Assembly: GCA_011524645.1 (NCBI GenBank)
Contig: WTJY01000191.1
Coordinates: forward strand, 1-35,193
DNA from: Anaerolineales bacterium
Lineage (GTDB): Bacteria > Chloroflexota > Anaerolineae > Promineifilales > Promineifilaceae
Length of the DNA stretch: 35,193 bases
Direction of reading: 5' to 3'
The position numbers were made by a program, and so were the translations under genes. Numbering within the stretch: the first letter of the stretch is position 1; the number at the start of each line of letters is the position of its first letter. Below, in pieces: positions 6,859 to 17,605 of this stretch. The notes under the pieces are model-generated. The model was not told the DNA's origin. It saw only the letters and a list, made by a program, of their open reading frames with translations, and ran no database searches.

Positions 6859-9800
6859 ATGACATACAACCATAAATCATCTGCCCGCCCACATTTAAAG
6901 AAAGCGTATCTTTATCTTATTCCTACCTCATGTCTGATTTTGCTCATCTCTGTTTCCGTTCTATTACAAAGATCAAATGCTAGTGCCTATGAATCTGCTG
7001 CAAATAGTTATCAAGATAGCTATGAGCTTAATGATTTGGAGACCGATGTGCCTGCACCTGATTCTCACCATACTCATGATGACAATCACGCCTCTCATGA
7101 GGAAGATAGCGATGCAATTGTTCCGCATCAACATGATTATTATACCAGTCATTCCCATGGAGCTGGAGAAGATGCCGACCCTTCTTGTCAAGTATTAGGC
7201 TGGACATGGGGACGGGGTGATGACAAACCTAAAATCGCTACTGTTGCGGAAGCCTCTTTGGCTAACTTAGATATCCAGACCACTGTAGAAGCATTCACAT
7301 TTGGTGAACGAAGCAACTGTGGTGGTTTCCATGAACATGGGGTTGATTTTGTCGTTTCGCTTGATACAGATGAGGGTGACATCGATCTTGTTGCTGAGGA
7401 TGTTCATCGAACTTTGCGTAATGAATTTGCTGAAATAATCGGCAACGTTAAGGTGATCAGCCCCGATGACACGTTTGTTTCCTATGTTGGGGGCGTACGT
7501 ACGACTCCGGCTACATCTGAAACACGCGAGGTGGAATCGATTTCGGACCAATTATTCCCTGTGGGATTGTCGGGTGCTACGGCCTCATCAGCGGCCGCAC
7601 AAGTTGATTCTACCCTCCAATGGCAAAGTACTGGCGTTCTTGTAGAACCAAGCGATACGATTATTATTAATGTTGAAAGCGGTACTTGGACACATACACA
7701 AGGGGTTGAGCCTTACAATAACGGGACCGGTGGTACTTACGTTTGTGGCCATGCAGGCTGTGTTGAGCCGCTACCTTCGGCGCCACAAGGTGCACTCATT
7801 GGCAAGATTGGGACGTACATATTTGAAATCGGAGCCGGAACCTCCGTTATATCACCACAAGCTGGCGAATTAATGGTTCGTATGAATGATGGTGATGTTG
7901 GCCTGTATGACAATGACGGAATTTTGACACTCGATATTTCAGGAGGGAGTGAGCCCTATGAAGATTCTGCGACTGTCTATGCTGACCAGCAATGGCAGGC
8001 TAGTTCAATTACGGTTAATGCCAATGCCCCAGTTGAGATCGCCGTGACATCAGGCACATGGACCCATTGGGAAAATGTTGTAGACCTGAATCCGGGGACC
8101 GGTGGTGGCTATACATGTCCTGTTTCATCGGGATCATGTGCAGAACCATTACCGGGTACACCAACCGGTGCGCTAATCGGCCGTATCGGTTCCTATGTTT
8201 TTGAAATCGGAGAAGGGACAACCCTTATCGCGCCTGTATCGGGTGAACTGTATTTCCGCATCAATGATGCTGACAATGGTCTGTTTGACAATGCAGGCTC
8301 TTTAACGGTCGGTGTTAATGACGGCGATGGGCAAACCGCCTTTGGTGTAGACGCTACATTGGGCTGGCAAGCAACTGGGGCTACGGCCGAGGTGGGGGAA
8401 ACGGTCTCTGTCCGAGTCACCTCCGGCGCATGGACACACCATGATGGGATTGTTCCTCCAAATCCAGGAACCGGAGCAACCTACACTTGTTATGCATCAT
8501 ACTGTCAAGAACCGTTGCGAGGCACCGTGGGGGTACTGATTGGCCGCATTGGCTCACAGATATTCGAAATCGGACAAGCCGGATCTATTGTCACCGCAGA
8601 GGCTGGTGAATTGTATGTTCGTATTAATGATGCTGATAATGGTTTAGATGACAACGATGGTGTCCTTACACTGGAAATATCTAATGAAACGATTGAAATT
8701 GTTCAAGAAACAAAAGGGATTGATGCCCAAAAAGGTTGGCAATCATTAGGCATCAATGTACGTGAAAACGAAACGGTCAACTTGAGTGTGGTCTCTGGTA
8801 CATGGACCCATCAAGATGGTGTTGTTCCAGCAAACGCTGGAACAGGTGGCGGATACATATGTGGCCAAAATTCATGTATAGAGCCTTTGCCACAGGCACC
8901 AACCGGCATGTTAGTCGGCCGTATTGGTACCCGTATATTTGAGGTTGGAGAAGGCACTTCATTCGTTTCACCGCAAACCGGAAAATTGTATTTGCGTATC
9001 AACGACGGAGATCTCGGCTTATTTGACAACGCCGGAACGTTGACCGTCGAAGCCGATGTGGAAAGACCTGATTCAGAAGTTGGGAGAACGGTTGACTCTC
9101 AATTAGGCTGGCAAGATATGCAGGTTTCAGTGCCCGCCAATGCGGAAATTACTATTGAAGTAACTGCGGGGCTCTGGACACATGACAAAGATTCAGTCGC
9201 ACCGAACGACGGTGTTGGGGGAAATCAAATTTGTGTGAGTTCTAATAGTTGTACGGAACCCCTAGCAGGCGTATCTACAGGAAAGCTGATCGGCCGAATT
9301 GGCACTCATGTGTTTGCGATTGGTAACGGTGTGACCTTAACATCACCACAGTCGGGGCAACTACAGGTGCGTATCAATGATGCTGACGCTAGTTTGGGAG
9401 ACAACGAAGGGTCGCTGACTCTCAACATTACGGTTCCACCAGAAAACTCGGCTAGTGCCGTGCGCAAAGTATATGTTATTGCTTACAATCCGATTTTAAG
9501 CAATGGGAAATCTTTAGCCGAGCATGCAGGGTGGAGCGATCACGCCACACTCACCGAAGGGACGATTGAATTTTTTAAGGAAGTATCAAATGGGCAGTTG
9601 ATCTACGAGGTTGCGGCGACTACGATCGTTGATGATAAATGGCCCATGAAAGCGGATGGTTTTCGCTATAGCGAATCGGAATATTTGACGGTTTTGGGCG
9701 ACCATACACTTGCTCATGATCCGGACCTTGTTAGCTATATTAATATTATTAATGATGCTGATTTTGATATTTGCGGCCGAGCCAATCGAGGCGAAATCGA

Positions 9801-10647
9801 TGAAGTATGGATTTATAATGGTCCCTATTTCGGATTCTATGAATCAACATTGGTCGGACCCAACGGCTACTGGTTTAATTCATGGCCCGTCGCTGGCTCT
9901 CATGATTGTGAGCGATTAATTCCGATTATGGGGCCAAGCCAAGAGCGTGACCTAGATAGTGCACTTCACAACTTTGGACATCGCATGGAATCCTCTATGT
10001 CTCAAGCTTACGGCTATATTGACGGGATATGGGACTCAACAAGTACGGCTGATGGCTGGGTTAGCTATTCCTTACTGAATTTCCGTGCCCCTGCTTATGA
10101 TTACAGCGGTTGTGGCGATATTCATCATCCGCCTAATACTTCGGTCGATTACGACTATAATAATTCAATTGCGGCCAATACCAACTGTGACGATTTCTTC
10201 AACTATCCAGATTTGGGTGATCCTGTAGATACTGTGTACCAAGTCACCTGTGATGCATGGAGTTGTACACAGATAGGTTATCTCAATTACTGGTTTAGCC
10301 GTTTACCCGCTACTGATGATTGTGACAAAGATGATGTATACAATAATTGGTGGGCTTATTTTATTGAGCCTGATTTAGCGAATACACCCGATAAACCTTG
10401 TGACAGCTATAGTGAACTCGACTTTCTGAGCGAAGATAGCGCAACGATTACTTTTAATCCGTTTCGGTATCAGCTAAACTATTCTATGATGCCTTATGGC
10501 AATAGCTATGCTACAGTAAATCAGGGTGGTCGACATACCTTATCAGACTCGCAAGATGCCCCAAGCTACTGGCAAATCGCAGACGAAGATGGCGATTTGG
10601 TCAAACAGTTCGGCATATTCCCCATCCCATTGGAGGCGGGCGAATGA
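6859..10647 (+). CDS. Secreted protein with five tandem LecA (PA-IL)-like lectin domains
   Basis: This 1262-residue exported protein begins with a basic N-terminus and hydrophobic stretch (LIPTSCLILLISVSVLL, cleavage likely after NASA). A His/Asp-rich segment follows at about residues 65-110, then an unrecognised domain at about 110-225. Five repeats of about 124 residues start near Trp255, Trp379, Trp503, Trp627 and Trp751. Each has SGTWTH, a Cys pair four to six residues apart, EPL, GxLIGRIG, a G.LYVRIND-type strand and a DN.G turn. This order matches Pseudomonas LecA, including its C-x4-C pair and calcium-loop Asp/Asn. From memory of LecA, the sugar-contacting His50 and Gln53 are not kept, so specificity may differ. 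The final 400 residues are an unassigned domain with several Cys residues. The stop overlaps the next start (ATGA). No clear ribosome site precedes the ATG. Confidence 0.85.
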   Translation: MTYNHKSSARPHLKKAYLYLIPTSCLILLISVSVLLQRSNASAYESAANSYQDSYELNDLETDVPAPDSHHTHDDNHASHEEDSDAIVPHQHDYYTSHSHGAGEDADPSCQVLGWTWGRGDDKPKIATVAEASLANLDIQTTVEAFTFGERSNCGGFHEHGVDFVVSLDTDEGDIDLVAEDVHRTLRNEFAEIIGNVKVISPDDTFVSYVGGVRTTPATSETREVESISDQLFPVGLSGATASSAAAQVDSTLQWQSTGVLVEPSDTIIINVESGTWTHTQGVEPYNNGTGGTYVCGHAGCVEPLPSAPQGALIGKIGTYIFEIGAGTSVISPQAGELMVRMNDGDVGLYDNDGILTLDISGGSEPYEDSATVYADQQWQASSITVNANAPVEIAVTSGTWTHWENVVDLNPGTGGGYTCPVSSGSCAEPLPGTPTGALIGRIGSYVFEIGEGTTLIAPVSGELYFRINDADNGLFDNAGSLTVGVNDGDGQTAFGVDATLGWQATGATAEVGETVSVRVTSGAWTHHDGIVPPNPGTGATYTCYASYCQEPLRGTVGVLIGRIGSQIFEIGQAGSIVTAEAGELYVRINDADNGLDDNDGVLTLEISNETIEIVQETKGIDAQKGWQSLGINVRENETVNLSVVSGTWTHQDGVVPANAGTGGGYICGQNSCIEPLPQAPTGMLVGRIGTRIFEVGEGTSFVSPQTGKLYLRINDGDLGLFDNAGTLTVEADVERPDSEVGRTVDSQLGWQDMQVSVPANAEITIEVTAGLWTHDKDSVAPNDGVGGNQICVSSNSCTEPLAGVSTGKLIGRIGTHVFAIGNGVTLTSPQSGQLQVRINDADASLGDNEGSLTLNITVPPENSASAVRKVYVIAYNPILSNGKSLAEHAGWSDHATLTEGTIEFFKEVSNGQLIYEVAATTIVDDKWPMKADGFRYSESEYLTVLGDHTLAHDPDLVSYINIINDADFDICGRANRGEIDEVWIYNGPYFGFYESTLVGPNGYWFNSWPVAGSHDCERLIPIMGPSQERDLDSALHNFGHRMESSMSQAYGYIDGIWDSTSTADGWVSYSLLNFRAPAYDYSGCGDIHHPPNTSVDYDYNNSIAANTNCDDFFNYPDLGDPVDTVYQVTCDAWSCTQIGYLNYWFSRLPATDDCDKDDVYNNWWAYFIEPDLANTPDKPCDSYSELDFLSEDSATITFNPFRYQLNYSMMPYGNSYATVNQGGRHTLSDSQDAPSYWQIADEDGDLVKQFGIFPIPLEAGE
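7606..9435 (+). repeat. Five tandem lectin-domain repeats, period about 372 bases
   Basis: The units start near 7606, 7981, 8350, 8722 and 9094. They are diverged at DNA level but keep TGGAC-C(A/C)-T for the WTH motif and, in four of five, GGCCG inside the IGRIG codons. The divergence indicates old duplication, not recent slippage. Confidence 0.85.
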
Positions 10648-11423
10648 TTTCTCGACTAATATACTATCTATCCTCTATTCCGACCTTACTCACACAAGTC
10701 AAAAATTGGCCTGAAATCGTGTTGGTTCCCTTCCGCAGGGAACCAACACCTATTAAATTGCGAGATGGTTCCGTGATCAAAGCGCGTAACTTAATGGATG
10801 TCTGGGTTGTTAAGGAAACTTGTTTGGATAATGATTATGAGACACATGGAACAGCCCTAAAAGATGGTTGGATTGTTATCGATATTGGCGCGGGTATTGG
10901 CGAATTTACTGTTGTTGCCGCGCGCAATCGGCCGCAAAGTCGCGTATACGCCTATGAGCCTTTCCCTGAATCGTTTGCTCTTTTAGAGGAAAATCTAGCG
11001 CTTAATCAGCTTAAAAACGTTAGACCATTCCCGATCGCGATTGGGGCGGCATCTGAAAAATTTGTACTAGAAACCACGGGCTCGGCCGTGCAACACACTG
11101 TAACTGGGAGTGAAATCTCCGGCCGAGCGACTAGCAAAATCGAGGTTGAGGGCTTGTCTTTGGATGATTTGTTTGCTATCAACCAAATTGAACGCTGTGA
11201 CTTTTTGAAAGTTGACTGTGAGGGAGCCGAATTCGATATATTCCTCCATACAAGCCAAGAAACCTTAGATAAAATTACGCATATTTGCTTAGAGTATCAC
11301 AATGGATTTACTTCTTATTCCCATACAGATTTGGTCGGTTTTTTACAAAAAGCCGGCTTTAAAACTGAAATCACACCTAATCCGGTCCATGATTTTCTCG
11401 GCTTTTTGTACGCATATCGTTAA
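10644..11423 (+). CDS. FkbM-family SAM-dependent methyltransferase
   Basis: A 259-residue cytoplasmic methyltransferase, probably acting on a hydroxyl group of a sugar or natural product. SAM-binding motif I is DIGAGIGEFT at about residues 78-87, the acidic loop is YAYEPFPE, and the family signature appears as FLKVDCEGAEFDI near residue 195. The start codon overlaps the lectin-protein stop (ATGA), and GGAGG lies at 10632-10636, so translation is coupled to that gene. FkbM proteins often sit in glycan-biosynthesis clusters. A role in O-methylating a surface glycan seen by the lectin domains is possible but is inference. No transmembrane segment or signal peptide is evident. Confidence 0.9.
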   Translation: MISRLIYYLSSIPTLLTQVKNWPEIVLVPFRREPTPIKLRDGSVIKARNLMDVWVVKETCLDNDYETHGTALKDGWIVIDIGAGIGEFTVVAARNRPQSRVYAYEPFPESFALLEENLALNQLKNVRPFPIAIGAASEKFVLETTGSAVQHTVTGSEISGRATSKIEVEGLSLDDLFAINQIERCDFLKVDCEGAEFDIFLHTSQETLDKITHICLEYHNGFTSYSHTDLVGFLQKAGFKTEITPNPVHDFLGFLYAYR

Positions 11424-11642
11424 GCACAACGTCTCCGAAATAAAGGGGATGATCAACTTCTAAAACACACTCTGAGATAAATCTCACGGCTAGAGTCGCG
11501 GCCTACGGCCTGTCTGAGACCGCTAATGTAAGTTGCTGATACACCTTGACCTAAACTGGGCAATTGCAGGGAAATAGCATTTCAGATGCGATCTGTGTAG
11601 ATTTCTCTCCCCTATACACCTACTACCACATAAAAACTGACT

Positions 11643-14588
11643 ATGATTACATACAAAATTTACTCCCGTAGCCTTGTTCTTGTTTCTGTTGCATTGGTGG
11701 CTCTTAGTGCTTTGATTTTTGTATTCAATATGTTTGATCCAGCGTATGCGGCCGTTTCAACGACCCATATCGTTTCTGAGGGTGAATCGATACAGGCGGC
11801 GATCGATGGCGCGGCCGTGGGGGACACCGTTTTTGTCCAAGCGGGGAGTTATACGGAAAGCTTGGTGCTCGACAAAGCGGTCCACTTAACCGGCGTGAAT
11901 AGCCGAACAACGATTTTGAACGGGCCACTGAATCAGCGGGTGATAAGTGTGGCGGCCGGATTAGATACTGGGACGGTGATCTCTGGATTTACGATTCAGC
12001 GTGGCGGCCGTGGGGCTGCACCGGCCTATGGTGGGGGGATTCATTTGAATAGTTCTCCACTGTTAAGCCATCTAATTATTACAGGCAATATCGCGTCCCA
12101 ATATGGGGGTGGAGTGTTTGCTGATGCCGACTTTCATTTGCAACACAGCTTGGTACTTGCGAATGAAAGCTCTTTTGAGGGGGCATTTTTATTCGCATTA
12201 CAAGATGCCCATATTACCCGCACCCAAATTCTGACACAGAACCAATCTATTTGTCTGTGCTTTGCTATGAGCGTGTCTGGTGATGCCTATATTAACGAGG
12301 TCGAGGTGCGATATGGGGCGACCGGTAATTTAGGGGTGATGGGAAACACATACCTCGTCAATAGTGTTGTTGGTCAGGGGAGCTTTGGCGTGACTTCTGA
12401 CGTTGGGGATATTCATGTTGTGTCGAGTACAATTGAGCATAATTTTGAGGGGGGGGGAGTAGAGACATTTTATGGCTCCGTGTATGTGACGAATTCTATG
12501 ATTGCCCATAATACAAGTATTGGTTTTGGTGCTGGTATTTATGCGGGAGCGGCCGTGCATGTGTATAGCTCGACGATTATTGGAAATTCGAGTTCTGAAG
12601 AAGGTGGGGGTATTTATGCGGTTGATGAAGTGCATATACAAAACAGCTTGGCTCAAGACAATCGCGCCCCATTTGTGTTGTTTGCTTATGCAAAGAAAGA
12701 TTTATATATCACCAATACTCAGGTTTTGACCCATGAATATGATTATAGTGGTATCGTGATGTACACAGAAGGGAATGGGTTTGTAAAAAATAGCCAAATA
12801 TCACACGCTGATGGAGATGGCCTTTTCGCTCTTGGCTCAATTTTTGTTGAAGGTAGTTCGATTAATAATGGGAAAGCGGCCCTGTTTTCTTATGATGGTG
12901 ATATCCATATCGATTCAAGTTATCTAACCTATAATTCTGTGGGTGCTTATACAGATGGTTCTATTTTTATAACTGATACAACTGTGGCCCATAATACAAT
13001 TGCGGGTGGTGTGTCGGCCGGTGGGGATGTTTCCGCCTACAGTAGCACAATCATATTCAATAATTCGGTTGAAAATGGTGGTGGATCGATGATGCCTGAA
13101 CAAGGGAATGGATACGGAGGCGGGATTTATGTGGGTGGTGATGCGCATATCCAAAACTCTCTTGTCAATTCAAACACAGCTCAAAATGATGGTGGAGGGA
13201 TTTATATTAGCGGTACAGCCTATATTTCCAATACATCTATAGCACACAATCGAGCTAGATCAGGTGGTGGAATATCTGCATCACAGGGGGTTGTCTACTT
13301 AACCGACTGTCAACTAAATGATAACCAAGCCTTGATAGATGGCGGAGCTGTTTGGCCAGATGGCGTAGGTGGAGGCGCTTTTATAGGGGTTGCTGAGATC
13401 AATAACTGCATGATTGATGGTAATACAGCTGAGGGTTTAGTTGCTGGACTAATGATTAATTTCGCCTTGACGATGACGGATAGTATTGTACAAAATCATA
13501 TTCATCAAACAGGGCTGTTTGAGCTGGGTACAGTTACATTTCCGAGTGGCTTCATCTCTAATACCATAATATCTAATAATCAGGATTTCGGCGCAGCTGT
13601 TATGGTTTACTTCTATGATGAAAGCCCTGCAGGCCATGTTGTTATTCAAGATTCAACTTTTTCTGATAACGATACGGCTTATGGCTCGCTTTTTGTATAT
13701 GGCGACAATCTTGGCTCGTTTACCAATCAGGTTCTAATTCGTGATACAGAGATTATTAGCAATTCATCAAGCCACTATGGCACCGGTTTGACATTTGCGA
13801 GAGAGGATATGAAAGCGGCCGTTCAGATTGATGTAGAGAACGTATTGATTGAGAATCATAATGATAATCAAAGTACACCTGCGATTTTTGCAGGACTCGT
13901 CGATTTGACATTGAACCATTTGACAATCGCTTCTCGTCCATTGGCTGCAACCCCTGCGATCTCTGTTCGAGTGGGCACTCAAATAACCTTGTTAAATTCG
14001 ATTGTGTCTAGTTACTCACATGGAATTGATACTATAGCCTATAATTTTGAGGTCTTTGATGAAGAGGATATTGAGGCTGATTACAATTTGTTTTCAATGC
14101 CTGAGCCATTCTCTGGCACGATGATTGTTGGAGGTGAGCATAATATTACAGGCACAAATCCCTTGTTTGCTGGTCCACAGGATTATCGCTTAGCGGCCGG
14201 TTCCCCCGCTATCGATGCGGCTATGTCCAGTGATGTGTCAACCGATATTCTCGGCAACCCACGCCCAGGCTCCGGCTCATCCCTTTCCGACATCGGTGCC
14301 TACGAATGTGATGCCTCACCTCAACTGACCGATTTCTCTGCCATGCTTGGTGGCGGTTCTGTACAGTGGAATTGGTCGGGTGGTAATGAGTATCGGCTGT
14401 GGACGGCCGGAAACCCATATCAGACAACATCCGGCGATGGGCAGCTTTTAACCAACCCGAGCTTTACCGATTCAGTGAACGGCATGACCGCTTATTTCTA
14501 CACCTTGTCTTCATTGAGCAATTGTGGTGTAACGGCTGAAGAGCCGGTCCAGCTCGGTGTATTTCCCTTCGCCTTAACGACTGAATAG
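11643..14588 (+). CDS. Secreted right-handed parallel beta-helix protein
   Basis: A 981-residue exported protein. A signal peptide covers about residues 1-36 (hydrophobic LVLVSVALVALSALIFVFNM, ending AYA). The first coil resembles pectin-lyase-fold and CASH-type domains (SIQAAIDGAAVGDTVFVQAG). About 30 irregular coils follow, with recurring GGGI, IIGNSSSEEGGGIYA and ITNT-type turns, as in polymorphic outer membrane-like repeats. At about 840-890 the sequence LAAGSPAIDAA and LSDIGAYE matches the 'choice-of-anchor Q' ending found in many secreted bacterial beta-helix proteins. A C-terminal module of about 90 residues ends LGVFPFALTTE, resembling an ending I associate with secreted Chloroflexota proteins. 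It probably acts as an adhesin or carbohydrate-active surface protein; no catalytic residues can be assigned. It lies 219 bases after the methyltransferase gene. Confidence 0.85.
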   Translation: MITYKIYSRSLVLVSVALVALSALIFVFNMFDPAYAAVSTTHIVSEGESIQAAIDGAAVGDTVFVQAGSYTESLVLDKAVHLTGVNSRTTILNGPLNQRVISVAAGLDTGTVISGFTIQRGGRGAAPAYGGGIHLNSSPLLSHLIITGNIASQYGGGVFADADFHLQHSLVLANESSFEGAFLFALQDAHITRTQILTQNQSICLCFAMSVSGDAYINEVEVRYGATGNLGVMGNTYLVNSVVGQGSFGVTSDVGDIHVVSSTIEHNFEGGGVETFYGSVYVTNSMIAHNTSIGFGAGIYAGAAVHVYSSTIIGNSSSEEGGGIYAVDEVHIQNSLAQDNRAPFVLFAYAKKDLYITNTQVLTHEYDYSGIVMYTEGNGFVKNSQISHADGDGLFALGSIFVEGSSINNGKAALFSYDGDIHIDSSYLTYNSVGAYTDGSIFITDTTVAHNTIAGGVSAGGDVSAYSSTIIFNNSVENGGGSMMPEQGNGYGGGIYVGGDAHIQNSLVNSNTAQNDGGGIYISGTAYISNTSIAHNRARSGGGISASQGVVYLTDCQLNDNQALIDGGAVWPDGVGGGAFIGVAEINNCMIDGNTAEGLVAGLMINFALTMTDSIVQNHIHQTGLFELGTVTFPSGFISNTIISNNQDFGAAVMVYFYDESPAGHVVIQDSTFSDNDTAYGSLFVYGDNLGSFTNQVLIRDTEIISNSSSHYGTGLTFAREDMKAAVQIDVENVLIENHNDNQSTPAIFAGLVDLTLNHLTIASRPLAATPAISVRVGTQITLLNSIVSSYSHGIDTIAYNFEVFDEEDIEADYNLFSMPEPFSGTMIVGGEHNITGTNPLFAGPQDYRLAAGSPAIDAAMSSDVSTDILGNPRPGSGSSLSDIGAYECDASPQLTDFSAMLGGGSVQWNWSGGNEYRLWTAGNPYQTTSGDGQLLTNPSFTDSVNGMTAYFYTLSSLSNCGVTAEEPVQLGVFPFALTTE

Positions 14589-14653
14589 AGATGAAGCCTA
14601 CACACAACAAACTAGCCTCAATCTCTGATTGCGCTAAAATAGAACTAAATTTC

Positions 14654-14662
14654 TGCTAAAAT
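14654..14662 (+). promoter_or_regulatory. Possible extended -10 promoter of ligA-pdxH
   Basis: TGCTAAAAT is an extended -10 (TGn plus TAAAAT) placing the start near 14669, about 43 bases before the ligA ATG. No convincing -35 is seen. Confidence 0.35.
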
Positions 14663-14672
14663 CTAGCTCTAG

Positions 14673-16751
<2,079 letters not shown>

Positions 16752-16758
16752 AATAACT

Positions 16759-17412
16759 ATGAATCAAGTCCAACAACAAATTCAACAGCTTCGCAAAGAG
16801 TACCAAGACGCGGGCCTCGAAAAATCAGAAATGGCGGCCGATCCCTTCACCCAATTTGGTGCATGGTTCGATACGGCCGTTTCGGCCGGGATCAAAGAAC
16901 CGAACGGCATGGCGGTATCAACCGTCAGTGCCAACGGACACCCCTCAACACGAATCGTGTTGCTCAAACATTATGACGAGCGGGGATTTGTGTTCTTTAC
17001 CAACTACCACAGCCGTAAAGGGCGGGAAATCGAAATTAATCCTTATGGTGCGATGACCTTTTGGTGGGTCGATTTAGAGCGTCAAGTGCGGATCGAAGGG
17101 ATGTTGGAAAAAGTGTCTCCGGCCGAATCGGATGCCTATTACAATAGTCGGCCGCGTGGCAGTCGTCTGGGGGCGTGGGTGTCTCCCCAAAGTCAAATTA
17201 TCGATGATCGTGAGGTGTTGAACGGCCGTCAGCAACAAGTTGAGGCGCAATTCCCTGTTGATCAACCTGTACCACGGCCGGAACATTGGGGCGGTTATCG
17301 TTTGGTCCCCGAAACAATCGAATTTTGGCAAGGCCGACCCAACCGCCTACATGACCGTCTCCGCTATGTGCGCGGCGATGGGAACTGGGAAATAGAGCGA
17401 CTCGCACCGTAA
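16759..17412 (+). CDS. pdxH: Pyridoxamine 5'-phosphate oxidase PdxH
   Basis: This FMN enzyme oxidises pyridoxamine or pyridoxine 5'-phosphate to pyridoxal 5'-phosphate in vitamin B6 synthesis and salvage. The 217 residues match the family length closely (E. coli about 218). Visible hallmarks are the FMN-binding stretch (STRIVLLKHYDERGFVFFTN, then SRKG), SRPRGSRLGAWVSPQS for substrate and FMN contacts, and the C-terminal signature FWQGRPNRLHDRLRY. It lies 7 bases after ligA on the same strand, suggesting one transcript, although the two functions are unrelated. Downstream it converges with the G8-domain gene. Confidence 0.97.
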   Translation: MNQVQQQIQQLRKEYQDAGLEKSEMAADPFTQFGAWFDTAVSAGIKEPNGMAVSTVSANGHPSTRIVLLKHYDERGFVFFTNYHSRKGREIEINPYGAMTFWWVDLERQVRIEGMLEKVSPAESDAYYNSRPRGSRLGAWVSPQSQIIDDREVLNGRQQQVEAQFPVDQPVPRPEHWGGYRLVPETIEFWQGRPNRLHDRLRYVRGDGNWEIERLAP

Positions 17413-17441
17413 ATAGGATTGACGCAAAGCCTCAGCTCAAT

Positions 17442-17492
17442 AAAAAACGCCAATTGTTAAACAGAAGTTGACCTTCTATCTAACCATTGGCG
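17442..17492 (-). terminator. Probable intrinsic terminator of the G8-domain gene
   Basis: On the minus strand CGCCAAT (17492-17486) pairs with ATTGGCG (17454-17448) and is followed by six T's (17447-17442). The loop contains a nested AGAAG/CTTCT stem. It lies about 110 bases past the G8-gene stop and lacks a U-tract in the pdxH direction. Confidence 0.5.
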
Positions 17493-17605
17493 CACAAAAA
17501 ACTGTTTGATTGTTTTGCTTCTCTAAATTTTAGGCATACGATAGAAAATAGAGATAGCGAAATCGTCTCTGCAGAGATTCATCCCTATCCCTCGTCCCTA
17601 TCATT

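Noticed and set aside
9970-10000. HNFGH in the lectin protein as a zinc-protease HExxH site
   Set aside because: The catalytic Glu position is Asn, and similar proteins I recall keep FGHR but not the first His, so a metalloprotease call is not supported.
11424-11642. Terminator or small RNA after the FkbM gene
   Set aside because: Only very short inverted repeats (GAGAT/ATCTC and GGCC/GGCC) are visible, with no U-tract.
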